64,000 nt of DNA from Halpernia sp048269545. Its GTDB lineage: Bacteria; Bacteroidota; Bacteroidia; Flavobacteriales; Weeksellaceae. Every line of letters begins with the position of its first letter. Positions within the stretch are counted from its first letter, which is position 1. The notes beneath the pieces are model-generated. The model was not told where the DNA came from, made no database searches, and was given only the letters and a program-made list of their open reading frames with translations. The position numbers and the translations under genes were made by a program. The stretch lies in assembly GCF_048269545.1 (NCBI RefSeq), contig NZ_JBLXIJ010000003.1, positions 1 to 64,000 of the forward strand, read 5' to 3'. Below are positions 1 to 6,456 of the stretch, one piece after another.

Positions 1-88
1 ACAACAGTCGCCTTTGACGCATTCCTAAAAAGAAGTTTTCAACTTCCTTTTCGGAACGACGACAAAGCCGAGCCGTAGATTATGCGAG
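1..88 (+). repeat. attC-like site 0, short and divergent
   Basis: This is an imperfect palindrome. The left arm TCGCCTTTGACG...TTCC (8-24) pairs with the right arm GGAACGACGACAAAGCCG (53-70). The right end is followed by ATTATGCGAG (79-88), whose complement CTCGCATAA opens the repeat at 1051, so the site marks the left boundary of cassette 1. It is shorter (about 88 bp) than the 130-bp repeats further right and shares only the arm layout with them. Its own left core, ACAAC at 1-5, may be cut by the window edge. Confidence 0.6.
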
Positions 89-281
89 ATTATGTGAAAC
101 AGACTTTTACAGAGGAATTGAATATTAAAAGTAAGTTAATATAACCTTGAATATGAAAATTGTTATACATTTGTTATATATTTGCAAAACGAAATGAACA
201 AAACAAAACAAAACAAAAGTATTATGGGTGGAGATGCTTAAAATAAAAAAAATTAAATAGTTTTGTATAAACTATTTAATT

Positions 282-1049
282 ATGACTAAGAACTTTAAAA
301 CAATAACAAGTCTATTTTCGGGGCATTTCGCATTTTTTGCGTCTTTTGCGTCAATTTTAGGGCTTGTTTTTTTATTTATATCCAATAAGTATGCGATATT
401 TATAGCATTGGCATTTTTTTCTTTGATGCTTCTAGCATTTACTTCTTATCTGATTTATTTTCTTTTTAGAATTTTAAAATCGAACGATGGCAATGGTGAC
501 CATGAAAATCGTTCCACATTTATTAAATATGAAACAACAGATGGAAAGCATATTATATATGAAACTTATAAATTATTACAATGTAAGAAACCTATACTTA
601 CAGAAATGGATTATAATTTTAAGTGGAGTGGCAGCATTATGCCGAAAATCACTTCTGATTTACAAGATGTCATAAATGTTGTTGACGAAAAAAATCCAGA
701 TTCATATGACAAAGCAATCCTAAAGTTTAAAAAACCATTACATTACAATCAGAATAGTGTTTTACATTTTAAGGCAGAATTAGATGATGTAGATGGAAAA
801 TCATTACCTCATGTTGAAACAAGAGTGATTGATGAAATAGATATTATTCATTATAGAATAATTTTAAAAAACAAAAATGACAATTACGATTCAAATGCTA
901 TTTTGACAAGATGCAAAATGAATAGTAAAATGAGTGCAAAATTTGAGAAAATAAAAGAAATTGAATTTGATAAAACTACAAAAAGTTATGAATATCATTT
1001 ACTAAATCCTGATGTGCAATATTATTACAGAATAACCTGGGAAAAATAA
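282..1049 (+). CDS. Membrane-anchored hypothetical protein (cassette 1)
   Basis: This 255-residue protein is not recognised. Two hydrophobic segments at about residues 10-33 and 35-66 form an N-terminal hairpin anchor, followed by a short charged linker and a soluble domain of about 185 residues rich in Lys and Asp with alternating beta-like stretches ('SVLHFKAELDDVDGK', 'IHYRIILKNKNDNYD'). The topology suggests an exposed domain tethered at the inner membrane. The stop codon lies 4 bases before the R'' core of the attC-like site at 1054, the normal spacing for a gene cassette. A possible -7 element TATATTTG lies at 177-184, about 100 bp upstream, so the cassette may carry its own promoter. 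Function unknown. Confidence 0.75.
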   Translation: MTKNFKTITSLFSGHFAFFASFASILGLVFLFISNKYAIFIALAFFSLMLLAFTSYLIYFLFRILKSNDGNGDHENRSTFIKYETTDGKHIIYETYKLLQCKKPILTEMDYNFKWSGSIMPKITSDLQDVINVVDEKNPDSYDKAILKFKKPLHYNQNSVLHFKAELDDVDGKSLPHVETRVIDEIDIIHYRIILKNKNDNYDSNAILTRCKMNSKMSAKFEKIKEIEFDKTTKSYEYHLLNPDVQYYYRITWEK

Positions 1050-1050
1050 C

Positions 1051-1187
1051 CTCGCATAACAGCGGTTTTGCAATAGTGCGGGATTTTCGTAAGTTTAAAG
1101 ATTTTAGATATTTCGAAGATTAGTTTATAGTAGAAAGATTTGGCATTTTAAGCCGCACCATCGCAAAGCCACAAACCGTTGTAGGAT
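1051..1187 (+). repeat. attC-like site 1
   Basis: The site starts with CTCGCATAAC and ends with GTTGTAGGAT. The outer arms TTTGCAATAGTGCGG (1067-1082) and CCGCACCATCGCAAA (1153-1167) are complementary except for two positions, with an AT-rich centre that includes TAGTTTATAGTAGAAAGATTT. The length of about 131 bp between cores lies in the attC range. It is clearly homologous to the repeats at 2499, 3429, 36258 and 36951. It is the 3' end of cassette 1, and its last bases start cassette 2. Confidence 0.72.
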
Positions 1188-1418
1188 ATTTTTTTCGACG
1201 GAACGTTATCTGAATATCACTTTTCGCAACGAGGAGACTCGATTGACAAAAGGAAATAGAAGAAGCGCTTAGAAATAATAGTAAAAGATTCTGAAAAATA
1301 ATAAATTTTACAACGGGGCGGAACAACTGAAAACCTATACCCTCTCAATTTGAGAAAAGCCAAAAAATTCTGTTATAATTTGGCAAAATAAGTAGGAAAA
1401 TAAAAATTTCAAATTATT

Positions 1419-2183
1419 ATGAAAATAGTTAAATCCACAATCACTCTAATACTATTTTTTGTATTCATTTTCAATATTAATTCCTGTAATAGAGAAGAAA
1501 TACCTAATCAAAATACAGAACTTAATCACAATGTTTTAAAACAAAATTTCGAAAACAAATTAAAAAATGATAAAAGTTTTATAGATTTTACAAAATCGTA
1601 TCTTAAATCTACATCAATAATTTCTAAAATTGAGATTACCAGTAAAATTGCGCAAAAGTCTCAAAAAAGCAATCTTTCAAAAACTTCAGAAGATATTGCT
1701 ATTGAAAATGATGCAGTTTATGATACCACTACTTATCTATTTTTGTTTGCGAATTCAAATAAGGAATTTGATCTTCTGACAGACCAAGAAAAACAAGAAG
1801 TTGTTAATACTGTTTTAATTAATGCAAAAAATACCGTTGACCTCGCATTACAAAAAAATCCACATCCTACTTTTGGACCAAATACTCTTGAAGGAACTTT
1901 TATTGATTTTAAAGATGATCTAGATGATTTCAATAATGATCCACAATATCAAAATGAATCAAAAATTACATGGGGAGAAGTTGGCGGCTGTGCAATTTTA
2001 GCCGTAGGCACTTATCTAGGATCAAATTATTCAGTTATTAGAGATCTTTTTGGTCTTTTAAACGGCGAAAGTCTGACATTTAATCTTGTTAAGGATGCAG
2101 TAAAACTGGTTTTTCCAGAATTAAAGGCAGCCGAAACAATATTTAATTTTGCCAGTTGTCTAACATACGCATACTTTTTTTAA
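1419..2183 (+). CDS. Putative lipoprotein (cassette 2)
   Basis: This 254-residue protein starts with a signal peptide (MKIVKSTITLILFFVFIF) ending in a lipobox-like 'NINSC' with Cys at about residue 23, so it is probably lipid-anchored. The middle is hydrophilic and helical. The last 70 residues are different: Gly-rich and hydrophobic ('VGGCAILAVGTYLGSNYSVI') and ending in '...FNFASCLTYAYFF'. No family is recognised. The next gene, a two-TM protein 13 bases downstream, probably forms an operon with it inside the same cassette. The Gly-rich hydrophobic tail next to a small membrane protein recalls bacteriocin/immunity pairs, but this is speculation. About 230 bp of leader separates the cassette start from the ATG. 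Confidence 0.75.
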   Translation: MKIVKSTITLILFFVFIFNINSCNREEIPNQNTELNHNVLKQNFENKLKNDKSFIDFTKSYLKSTSIISKIEITSKIAQKSQKSNLSKTSEDIAIENDAVYDTTTYLFLFANSNKEFDLLTDQEKQEVVNTVLINAKNTVDLALQKNPHPTFGPNTLEGTFIDFKDDLDDFNNDPQYQNESKITWGEVGGCAILAVGTYLGSNYSVIRDLFGLLNGESLTFNLVKDAVKLVFPELKAAETIFNFASCLTYAYFF

Positions 2184-2196
2184 AAATATAAAAATT

Positions 2197-2454
2197 ATGA
2201 TGTACAAAAGAATACTAATTGCGATGTCTTGTTTTTTGCTATTTACAATTAGATTCATTCCAATTTCCTTACCTATTTTAATAATATTTGTTGTTAAAAT
2301 GGTAATAACCGCTGATGAATTTGAAAAAAATAACGATGCAAAATCTAGCACAAAATATTTTTTTATTTCTATTATATACCTATTAGTTTTTTTATTAATT
2401 TATTTTTATTTAAGATTTAATAAAATTTATTTAGGAGAATTTAAACTTTTTTAA
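2197..2454 (+). CDS. Small two-TM membrane protein (cassette 2)
   Basis: This 85-residue hydrophobic protein has one membrane helix at about residues 5-38, then a short charged loop 'TADEFEKNNDAKSSTK' and a second helix at about 49-69. It starts at a double ATG 13 bases after the lipoprotein gene and is followed directly by a hairpin terminator, so the two genes look like one transcription unit within one cassette. No family is recognised. A role as partner or immunity protein of the upstream lipoprotein is a guess from context. Confidence 0.65.
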   Translation: MMYKRILIAMSCFLLFTIRFIPISLPILIIFVVKMVITADEFEKNNDAKSSTKYFFISIIYLLVFLLIYFYLRFNKIYLGEFKLF

Positions 2455-2458
2455 AGTG

Positions 2459-2488
2459 AGGGAGGTTTAAGTTATAACCTCCCTTTTA
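2459..2488 (+). terminator. Rho-independent terminator of cassette 2
   Basis: A stem of GGGAGGTT (2460-2467) with AACCTCCC (2476-2483) is followed by TTTTATTT. It lies between the two-TM gene and its attC-like site. Confidence 0.8.
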
Positions 2489-2498
2489 TTTGAAAAAC

Positions 2499-2635
2499 AT
2501 CCTACAACAGTGGCTTTGCAATAGTGCGGGATTTCGCCAAGTTTAAATATTTTAGATTTTGCGAAATTTCGTTTATAATAGAAAGATTTTAGATTTTAAG
2601 CCGCACCATCGCAAAGCCGAAAACCGTTGGGAAAA
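2499..2635 (+). repeat. attC-like site 2
   Basis: The site starts with ATCCTACAAC, the exact complement of the GTTGTAGGAT that begins this cassette at 1178. The arms GGCTTTGCAATAGTGCGG and CCGCACCATCGCAAAGCC pair with few mismatches. It ends with the core GTTGGG (2626-2631). The centre is highly similar to site 1 (TTTATAATAGAAAGATTTTAG). Confidence 0.74.
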
Positions 2636-2663
2636 ATCGCCCTTCGGGCCGATTTTTCCCAAC
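2626..2663 (+). repeat. 38-bp hairpin, possible ORF-less mini-cassette
   Basis: GTTGGGAAAAATCG (2626-2639) and CGATTTTTCCCAAC (2650-2663) are perfect 14-bp complements around a CCCTTCGGGC loop that can itself fold. The left arm is the R' core of attC-like site 2, so in cassette logic this is the start and own R'' of a cassette with no gene between. It could also act as a transcription terminator, although no long T-run follows. Confidence 0.55.
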
Positions 2664-2722
2664 GTACGACAGCGTTACCAATATTGCGAGTAAAAATTCC
2701 GTAATAAAAGTTGCGATATTTG
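2664..2722 (+). repeat. Degenerate attC-like remnant
   Basis: AGCGTTACCAATATTGCGAG (2671-2690) resembles the left arms of the other sites (AGCGTATTGGCAATAGTGCGG type) and pairs imperfectly with GTTGCGATATTTGTAAAC (2710-2727). The right core GTTRRRY is not recognisable, which would explain why the TA cassette downstream has lost its left partner sequence. Confidence 0.4.
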
Positions 2723-2741
2723 TAAACTTTATTTATCTTTG
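2711..2741 (+). promoter_or_regulatory. Promoter of the HigBA-like pair
   Basis: TTG (2711-2713), 20 bases, then TATCTTTG (2734-2741) matches the Bacteroidota -33/-7 promoter. Transcription would begin about 10 bases before the ATG at 2758. A private promoter is typical for a toxin-antitoxin cassette, which must be expressed wherever it sits. Confidence 0.55.
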
Positions 2742-2757
2742 ATTAAAACAATTTTTG

Positions 2758-3102
2758 ATGCAGTTTTTCGAAGCAATATTTTTGGAGGAAGTTGATAAAT
2801 TTTTGGAAACGCTTGACTTTAAATCTAAAAATAAAGTGATTTTTAATGTTCGTGTTGCCGAACAAACAAATGACCCAGAATTATTCAAAAAATTAAATGA
2901 AAATATTTGGGAATTTAGAACAAAATATCTAGGTAAACAAATTAGATTGTTGGCTTTTTGGGACAAGACAAATAAAGAAAATACTTTAGTTTTTGCTACA
3001 AATGGATTTATCAAAAAGACTCAGAAAACACCGACAAATGAAATTGAAAGGGCGGAAAGAATTAAGAAGAATTATTTTGACGCAAAAGAATTTGAAAAAT
3101 AG
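2758..3102 (+). CDS. HigB-like toxin, phage Gp49/RelE superfamily
   Basis: This 114-residue protein has the layout of the Gp49-like HigB toxins: an N-terminal helix region with 'ELFKKLNENIWEFR', then 'YLGKQIRLLAFWD', then 'LVFATNGFIKKTQKTPTNEI' and a Lys/Arg-rich end ('ERAERIKKNYFD'). Family knowledge: these toxins cut mRNA on the ribosome and are neutralised by the XRE-type antitoxin encoded just downstream. The ATG at 2758 is chosen over the TTG one codon earlier. The antitoxin starts 5 bases after the stop, in the toxin-first order of higBA. The pair occupies one cassette of the array, where TA systems are classic stabilising cargo. Confidence 0.85.
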   Translation: MQFFEAIFLEEVDKFLETLDFKSKNKVIFNVRVAEQTNDPELFKKLNENIWEFRTKYLGKQIRLLAFWDKTNKENTLVFATNGFIKKTQKTPTNEIERAERIKKNYFDAKEFEK

Positions 3103-3107
3103 AAATT

Positions 3108-3419
3108 ATGAAGCAATATACGTTAGCCGAAATAGAAGATAAGCATATTGGACTAAAAGGAACAAAAGAACGTAATGAATACGAATATGAATTGAGAATG
3201 GAACTTTTGGGAAGAATGATTAAAACCACAAGAAAGGAACAAAATTTAACGCAAGAACAATTGGGCGAAATTATAGGCGTTAATAAATCTCAGATTTCTA
3301 AACTTGAAAATCACGCAAATTCTGCAACTATTGAAACTATATTAAAAGTTTTCACGGCTCTAAAGGCGGAAATACAATTTAACGTAAAAGTTCGTGACAA
3401 AAAGATTCAACTTGCCTAA
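3108..3419 (+). CDS. HigA-like XRE antitoxin
   Basis: This 103-residue DNA-binding antitoxin has an N-terminal tail that probably wraps the toxin. Residues 34-88 form a Cro/C1-type helix-turn-helix: 'MIKTTRKEQNLTQEQLGEII' followed by 'GVNKSQISKLENHANSATIE'. The C-terminal strand 'KAEIQFNVKVRDKKI' is typical of HigA partners of Gp49-type toxins. It would bind its own promoter at about 2711-2741, giving autoregulation. It ends 9 bases before the R'' core of attC-like site 3. Confidence 0.88.
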   Translation: MKQYTLAEIEDKHIGLKGTKERNEYEYELRMELLGRMIKTTRKEQNLTQEQLGEIIGVNKSQISKLENHANSATIETILKVFTALKAEIQFNVKVRDKKIQLA

Positions 3420-3428
3420 AACGCCGCC

Positions 3429-3561
3429 GCATAACATCGTATTGGCAATAGTGCGAAGGAATCGCAAGTTTACCATTTTAGATCTTCCGAAGTTTAGTTT
3501 ATAATAGAAAGATTTGTCATATTAAGCCGCACCATCGCAAAGCCGCAAAACGCTACCTGCT
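3429..3561 (+). repeat. attC-like site 3
   Basis: GCATAAC (3429-3435) opens the site; arms TTGGCAATAGTGCG and CCGCACCATCGCAAAGCC enclose the shared centre (TTTATAATAGAAAGATTTG). It ends in GCTACCTGCT, where the invariant GTT core has become GCT. The complement AGCAGGTAAC, with an intact AAC, closes the next cassette at 4084, so the change is probably a point mutation after insertion. Confidence 0.7.
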
Positions 3562-3581
3562 ATGTTAAAAAAAATGCCGTC

Positions 3582-4079
3582 TTGAAATCTAAGTTAGTTT
3601 ACATCTTCATTTTTGTATCATTTTTTGTTCATCATTCTGGACAAAATAAAAACAATGTAATTACGCTTTCTAAAAATGTCCATATAAATTACGAAATAAA
3701 GAAATTCGACAAATCAAGGCATTTTATCAAATTTTGCAAAAAAGGAGATGAAAAGTTTATCTGCGAAATTGACAATAAAAAATGGTTTGGATCAGATTTA
3801 CAAATTGAAAATCCAAAAAAAGAACTTGTAAAGCTTGCGATTAAAATTAATGGAAAACCAACAAATTTAGACGTTAGTCAAATGTTTAATCCAAATTTTA
3901 CCGGACAACTTAATAGAAATCAATTTAAGTTAAAAAAATATAAAAACTATCTCAAACTATTTGCTTATTTTTCTGATGGCGCAGGAACTTATACCGCTCA
4001 TTGGAGGATAGAAAATGGAAAGTCAAAACGGATATTAGTTTCAACGGATGAAAAGGATTTCGAATGGCAAACTGAGTAA
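3582..4079 (+). CDS. Secreted hypothetical protein (cassette 4)
   Basis: This protein of 165 residues has an N-terminal signal peptide (LVYIFIFVSFFVHHSG) and no further membrane segment, so it is probably periplasmic or exported. The only start that keeps the signal peptide is TTG at 3582; the ATGs just upstream are out of frame or stop at once. The gene begins only about 30 bases after the cassette boundary at 3552 and ends 4 bases before the next attC-like core, so it fills its cassette. The C-terminal part has beta-like segments ('NYLKLFAYFSDGAGTYTAHW', then 'RIENGKSKRILVS'). No family is recognised. Confidence 0.68.
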   Translation: MKSKLVYIFIFVSFFVHHSGQNKNNVITLSKNVHINYEIKKFDKSRHFIKFCKKGDEKFICEIDNKKWFGSDLQIENPKKELVKLAIKINGKPTNLDVSQMFNPNFTGQLNRNQFKLKKYKNYLKLFAYFSDGAGTYTAHWRIENGKSKRILVSTDEKDFEWQTE

Positions 4080-4083
4080 ACAC

Positions 4084-4148
4084 AGCAGGTAACAAGATAT
4101 TTCTACAAGCGGATATGAAGTTTTCATCGAAGATCTTAGCAGTTAATT
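4084..4148 (+). repeat. attC-like site 4, short
   Basis: The site begins AGCAGGTAAC, complementary to the start of cassette 4. Inner arms AAGATATTTC and CGAAGATCTT pair imperfectly around a tip ATGAAGTTTTCAT (4115-4127), and GTTAATT (4142-4148) could be the right core. It is about 65 bp long and not homologous in sequence to sites 1-3. It is the last recognisable site of the array. Confidence 0.45.
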
Positions 4149-4223
4149 TAGTTTTTAGCAAGTAGAAAATTTCGTATTTTGGTCGCAGATATTTAAAGAT
4201 AGATATAAAACAGAAATAAATAT

Positions 4224-4763
4224 ATGGAGACCAAAATAGATCTTAGCAAATCAAAACTCAGTCTTATGTTTTTTGGTTGTATTTTATTTGTTGCCGGAAG
4301 CATTTGGTTTCTTAGCAATCCGTCAAAATTTTCAAACGCCGTTTTTCACAGCGAAATAGCAATTTACATTGTGGGAATTCTTGGTTTGGTTTTTTTTGGA
4401 ATTTGTGGCTTTTATATTTTCAAAAAAATGATTGATAAAAATCCCGGAATTATAATTAATTACCACGGAATTACCGATAATTCAAGCGGACTTTCTGCGG
4501 GATTCATTCCATGGGAAGATATTAATGCTATAGAAATGACAACTATTACCAATCAAAAATTTATAGTTATTATTTTAAAAAATCCAGAAAATTATATTGA
4601 TAAAGTTAAAAGTAAATTTAAACAAAGAGCCATGCGGATTAATTATAAAATAAGTAATTCTCCAGTCAATATTTCCGCTAATTCTTTGAAAATCAACTTT
4701 AATAAATTGTATGAACTTTTAAATCAATCTTTATTAGAAAATAATAAAAATGGAGAAAAATAA
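4224..4763 (+). CDS. STM3941-family membrane protein
   Basis: This 179-residue protein resembles the STM3941 family: an N-terminal 'MET+IDLSKSK' lead, two membrane helices at about residues 11-28 and 42-69, then a PH-like soluble domain with 'PGIIINYHGITDNSSG' and 'GFIPWEDINAIEM', a pattern known from small bacterial PH-domain membrane proteins. The cellular role is not known. Its 3' end overlaps the next small gene by 14 bases, so the two are translated from one message. It lies just right of the cassette array but has no flanking attC-like site on its far side, so it is probably resident chromosome. Confidence 0.7.
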   Translation: METKIDLSKSKLSLMFFGCILFVAGSIWFLSNPSKFSNAVFHSEIAIYIVGILGLVFFGICGFYIFKKMIDKNPGIIINYHGITDNSSGLSAGFIPWEDINAIEMTTITNQKFIVIILKNPENYIDKVKSKFKQRAMRINYKISNSPVNISANSLKINFNKLYELLNQSLLENNKNGEK

Positions 4764-5009
4764 ATTTGAAAACGTCTCAAACGAAGAACTTTTAAAAGAG
4801 CAGAAAAAATTAAAAAGTTTAAATAAAATTTATGGAATTGTACTTTTTATGCTTTTAATAACAGCAATTTATTTAGCAATTTCAAAATCAAATTTTACTA
4901 TTGTTGCAGTGTTTTTGGCACTTTTTAGTATATTTATTGTAACATAAAATCTTTGAAAGATTTTAAAAAAGAATTGGAAAAGAGACATATAAAACCAGAC
5001 AATTTATAA
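4750..5009 (+). pseudogene. Small two-TM protein, frameshifted near the C-terminus
   Basis: The open frame (4750-4947, 65 residues) starts 'MEKNKFENVSNEELLKEQK' and has two membrane helices. It stops abruptly after '...LFSIFIVT'. The intact paralogue at 32630-32881 ('MKDNKLANVSTEKLLKDKK...') continues with 'NFKNLKEIDKELKQRENSN'. The matching tail is present here in another frame immediately after the stop: 'NIKSLKDFKKELEKRHIKPD', ending at TAA 5007-5009. A single indel near 4940-4950 therefore truncates the protein, unless frameshifting during translation restores it. The lost part is only the cytoplasmic charged tail, so the shortened product may still insert in the membrane. Confidence 0.7.
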
Positions 5010-5050
5010 TACCATTTTTAAAAAAAATTTTAAAAGACTCATCAAAGCCA

Positions 5051-5082
5051 AGAAGGAGAAATATTTCTCCTTCTTTTTTTTA
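5051..5082 (+). terminator. Strong palindromic terminator
   Basis: AGAAGGAGAAAT and ATTTCTCCTTCT form a perfect 24-base palindrome (5051-5074) followed by a run of T. It closes the operon of the STM3941-like gene. The flanking A- and T-runs could let it work on the minus strand too, behind the transporter gene ending at 5184. Confidence 0.85.
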
Positions 5083-5183
5083 ATATTAATTAATTTTTAG
5101 AATGTGGAAATAAACTATAGAAAAAATTGTTAATATTAAAAATCTGCTTTGACTTAAATTAAAATATAATTGAAATTATATTT

Positions 5184-5900
5184 TCAAAACATTAATAAAA
5201 TACCTGAAATACATAATAAAACAATTAATATTTTTTTAAAAAAAAATTCATTAATTTTCACAAAAGTTCGTTTTCCTAAGAACTGTGCTAAAAGAAAAAC
5301 AGGAAAAACCATGAATGCCATTTTCAAATGATGTTCATGTAGAATTCCACTTATTGCCAAAGCGGGAATTCTTGTAACTGTAATTACGCCAGACAAACCG
5401 ATCATAGTTGCTCTAAAAGTTTTCACATCTTTCACAGAATTTTCTACACAAACTACATGCAGCGGTCCGCCGGTAGAAAAAACGCCAGAGAAAAAACCAG
5501 CAAAAATTCCAAAAATATAAATCCCAAATTTATTAAGTTTCAATTTTCTTTTTCCCAAAGAAATATAAGCAACGTAAGCTAAAATAAAAGCTCCAAGTCC
5601 TGTTTTTAAAAATAGGGGTTTAGAAAAAGTAAGAACAGTAATTCCTATCAAAATCCCAATTACAGTTGTGAAAGAGAGTTGTAATATAATTTTAAAATCT
5701 AAATTTTTCCATTCTTTAGTTAAAAGTAAAATGCAAGAAAACATATAAAATATTGAAATATATGCAATCGCATCTGGAAGTGACATTTTAAAAAGTAAAA
5801 TTGGAAGCGCTACAAGTGAACCAGCAAATCCGAAAATTGTTTGCACGTAAAAGCCCGCGAAAATACCAACAATTAGAATGATAAAAATCTCAATATTCAT
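5184..5900 (-). CDS. TauE/SafE-family anion transporter
   Basis: This 238-residue protein is almost entirely hydrophobic, with about eight membrane helices in two repeats, each carrying the TauE/SafE signature of Gly-rich turns: 'YVQTIFGFAGSLVALPILLF' near the N-terminus and 'AGFFSGVFSTGGPLHVV' in the middle. Members export sulfite, sulfoacetate or other organic anions; the substrate here cannot be read from sequence. It is divergent from an Lrp/AsnC regulator with 127 bases between the starts, an arrangement that usually means the regulator controls the transporter. Confidence 0.85.
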   Translation of the reverse strand: MNIEIFIILIVGIFAGFYVQTIFGFAGSLVALPILLFKMSLPDAIAYISIFYMFSCILLLTKEWKNLDFKIILQLSFTTVIGILIGITVLTFSKPLFLKTGLGAFILAYVAYISLGKRKLKLNKFGIYIFGIFAGFFSGVFSTGGPLHVVCVENSVKDVKTFRATMIGLSGVITVTRIPALAISGILHEHHLKMAFMVFPVFLLAQFLGKRTFVKINEFFFKKILIVLLCISGILLMF

Positions 5901-6027
5901 TAGAAAAAATAATAATTTAATAATACAAAATTATAAGCAAAAGCAGAAATATAAAAATTGATTTAATTGAATTTGATATGTAATTCAGAAAAATAAATGT
6001 ATTTTAGCAATATTAAACATTGAATCA

Positions 6028-6453
6028 ATGATTGACGTAATAGATCACCGAATAATCAATATATTAAAAATAAATTCAAGATTTTCTTTTGCAGAAATCG
6101 GTAGAAAAGTGTCGCTTTCCCCTTCATCAGTAAGAGAAAGAATTCAAAAATTGGAAGAATTAGGTGTCATAAAATCTTACAGCGTACAGCTAAACCAAAC
6201 TTTATTAGGAAATGGACTTGAAGTTTTTATAATGCTCAAAATATTTGACGGGAAATTGCAAGATATTTTAAGGGAAGTCACAACTTATCCCGAAGTACAG
6301 CAGGTTTTTAGGATTACCGGACCTTATAATATTCACATGCAAGTTGTTTTGAAAGATCAACTTCATCTGCAACATTTCATTGATAAACTCACCAAATTTG
6401 GTTCGCCTACAACGCATTTAATACTTTCAGAAATCACGAAAAATGAAGATTAA
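6028..6453 (+). CDS. Lrp/AsnC-family transcriptional regulator
   Basis: This 141-residue regulator has the standard two-part layout. Residues 1-55 form the winged helix-turn-helix ('DVIDHRIINILKINSRFSFA', then 'EIGRKVSLSPSSVRERIQKL'), and residues 65-141 form the RAM ligand-binding alpha-beta domain ('VFIMLKIFDGKL', 'YPEVQQVFRITGPYNIHMQV'). Family members sense amino acids or related small molecules as octamers. The divergent TauE/SafE gene is the likely target; the AT-rich 127-bp spacer would hold the operator. Confidence 0.9.
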   Translation: MIDVIDHRIINILKINSRFSFAEIGRKVSLSPSSVRERIQKLEELGVIKSYSVQLNQTLLGNGLEVFIMLKIFDGKLQDILREVTTYPEVQQVFRITGPYNIHMQVVLKDQLHLQHFIDKLTKFGSPTTHLILSEITKNED

Positions 6454-6456
6454 TAT

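Larger units (their letters stand above)
1..4148 (+). mobile_element. Integron-like gene cassette array (CALIN)
   Basis: Four consecutive cassettes can be delimited, each made of one gene or gene pair followed by a palindromic attC-like repeat in the same orientation. The left start of a cassette is complementary to the start of its own repeat: TTATGCGAG (80-88) with CTCGCATAA (1051-1059); GTTGTAGGAT (1178-1187) with ATCCTACAAC (2499-2508); GCTACCTGCT (3552-3561) with AGCAGGTAAC (4084-4093, 9 of 10). This is the R'/R'' pairing of integron cassettes. Cargo is typical of sedentary integrons: small secreted or membrane proteins and a toxin-antitoxin pair. No tyrosine recombinase IntI or attI is visible here, and the left side continues beyond the window. 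That it is integron-derived is inference from structure. Confidence 0.72.

Noticed and set aside
1120..1326. Open frame of 68 codons on the minus strand
   Set aside because: It overlaps attC-like site 1 and the cassette 2 leader; the product has no sensible composition, so it is a chance frame.
1051..3561. The 130-bp repeats as MITEs or REP-type palindromes
   Set aside because: A MITE would be flanked by short direct repeats. Here the flanks of successive copies are complementary to each other across the gene between them, and every copy follows a gene on the same strand. That fits attC sites and not transposition.
4084..5183. A fifth cassette containing the STM3941-like gene
   Set aside because: No sequence complementary to the putative core GTTAATT closes the unit, and no attC-like palindrome lies behind the terminator at 5051.
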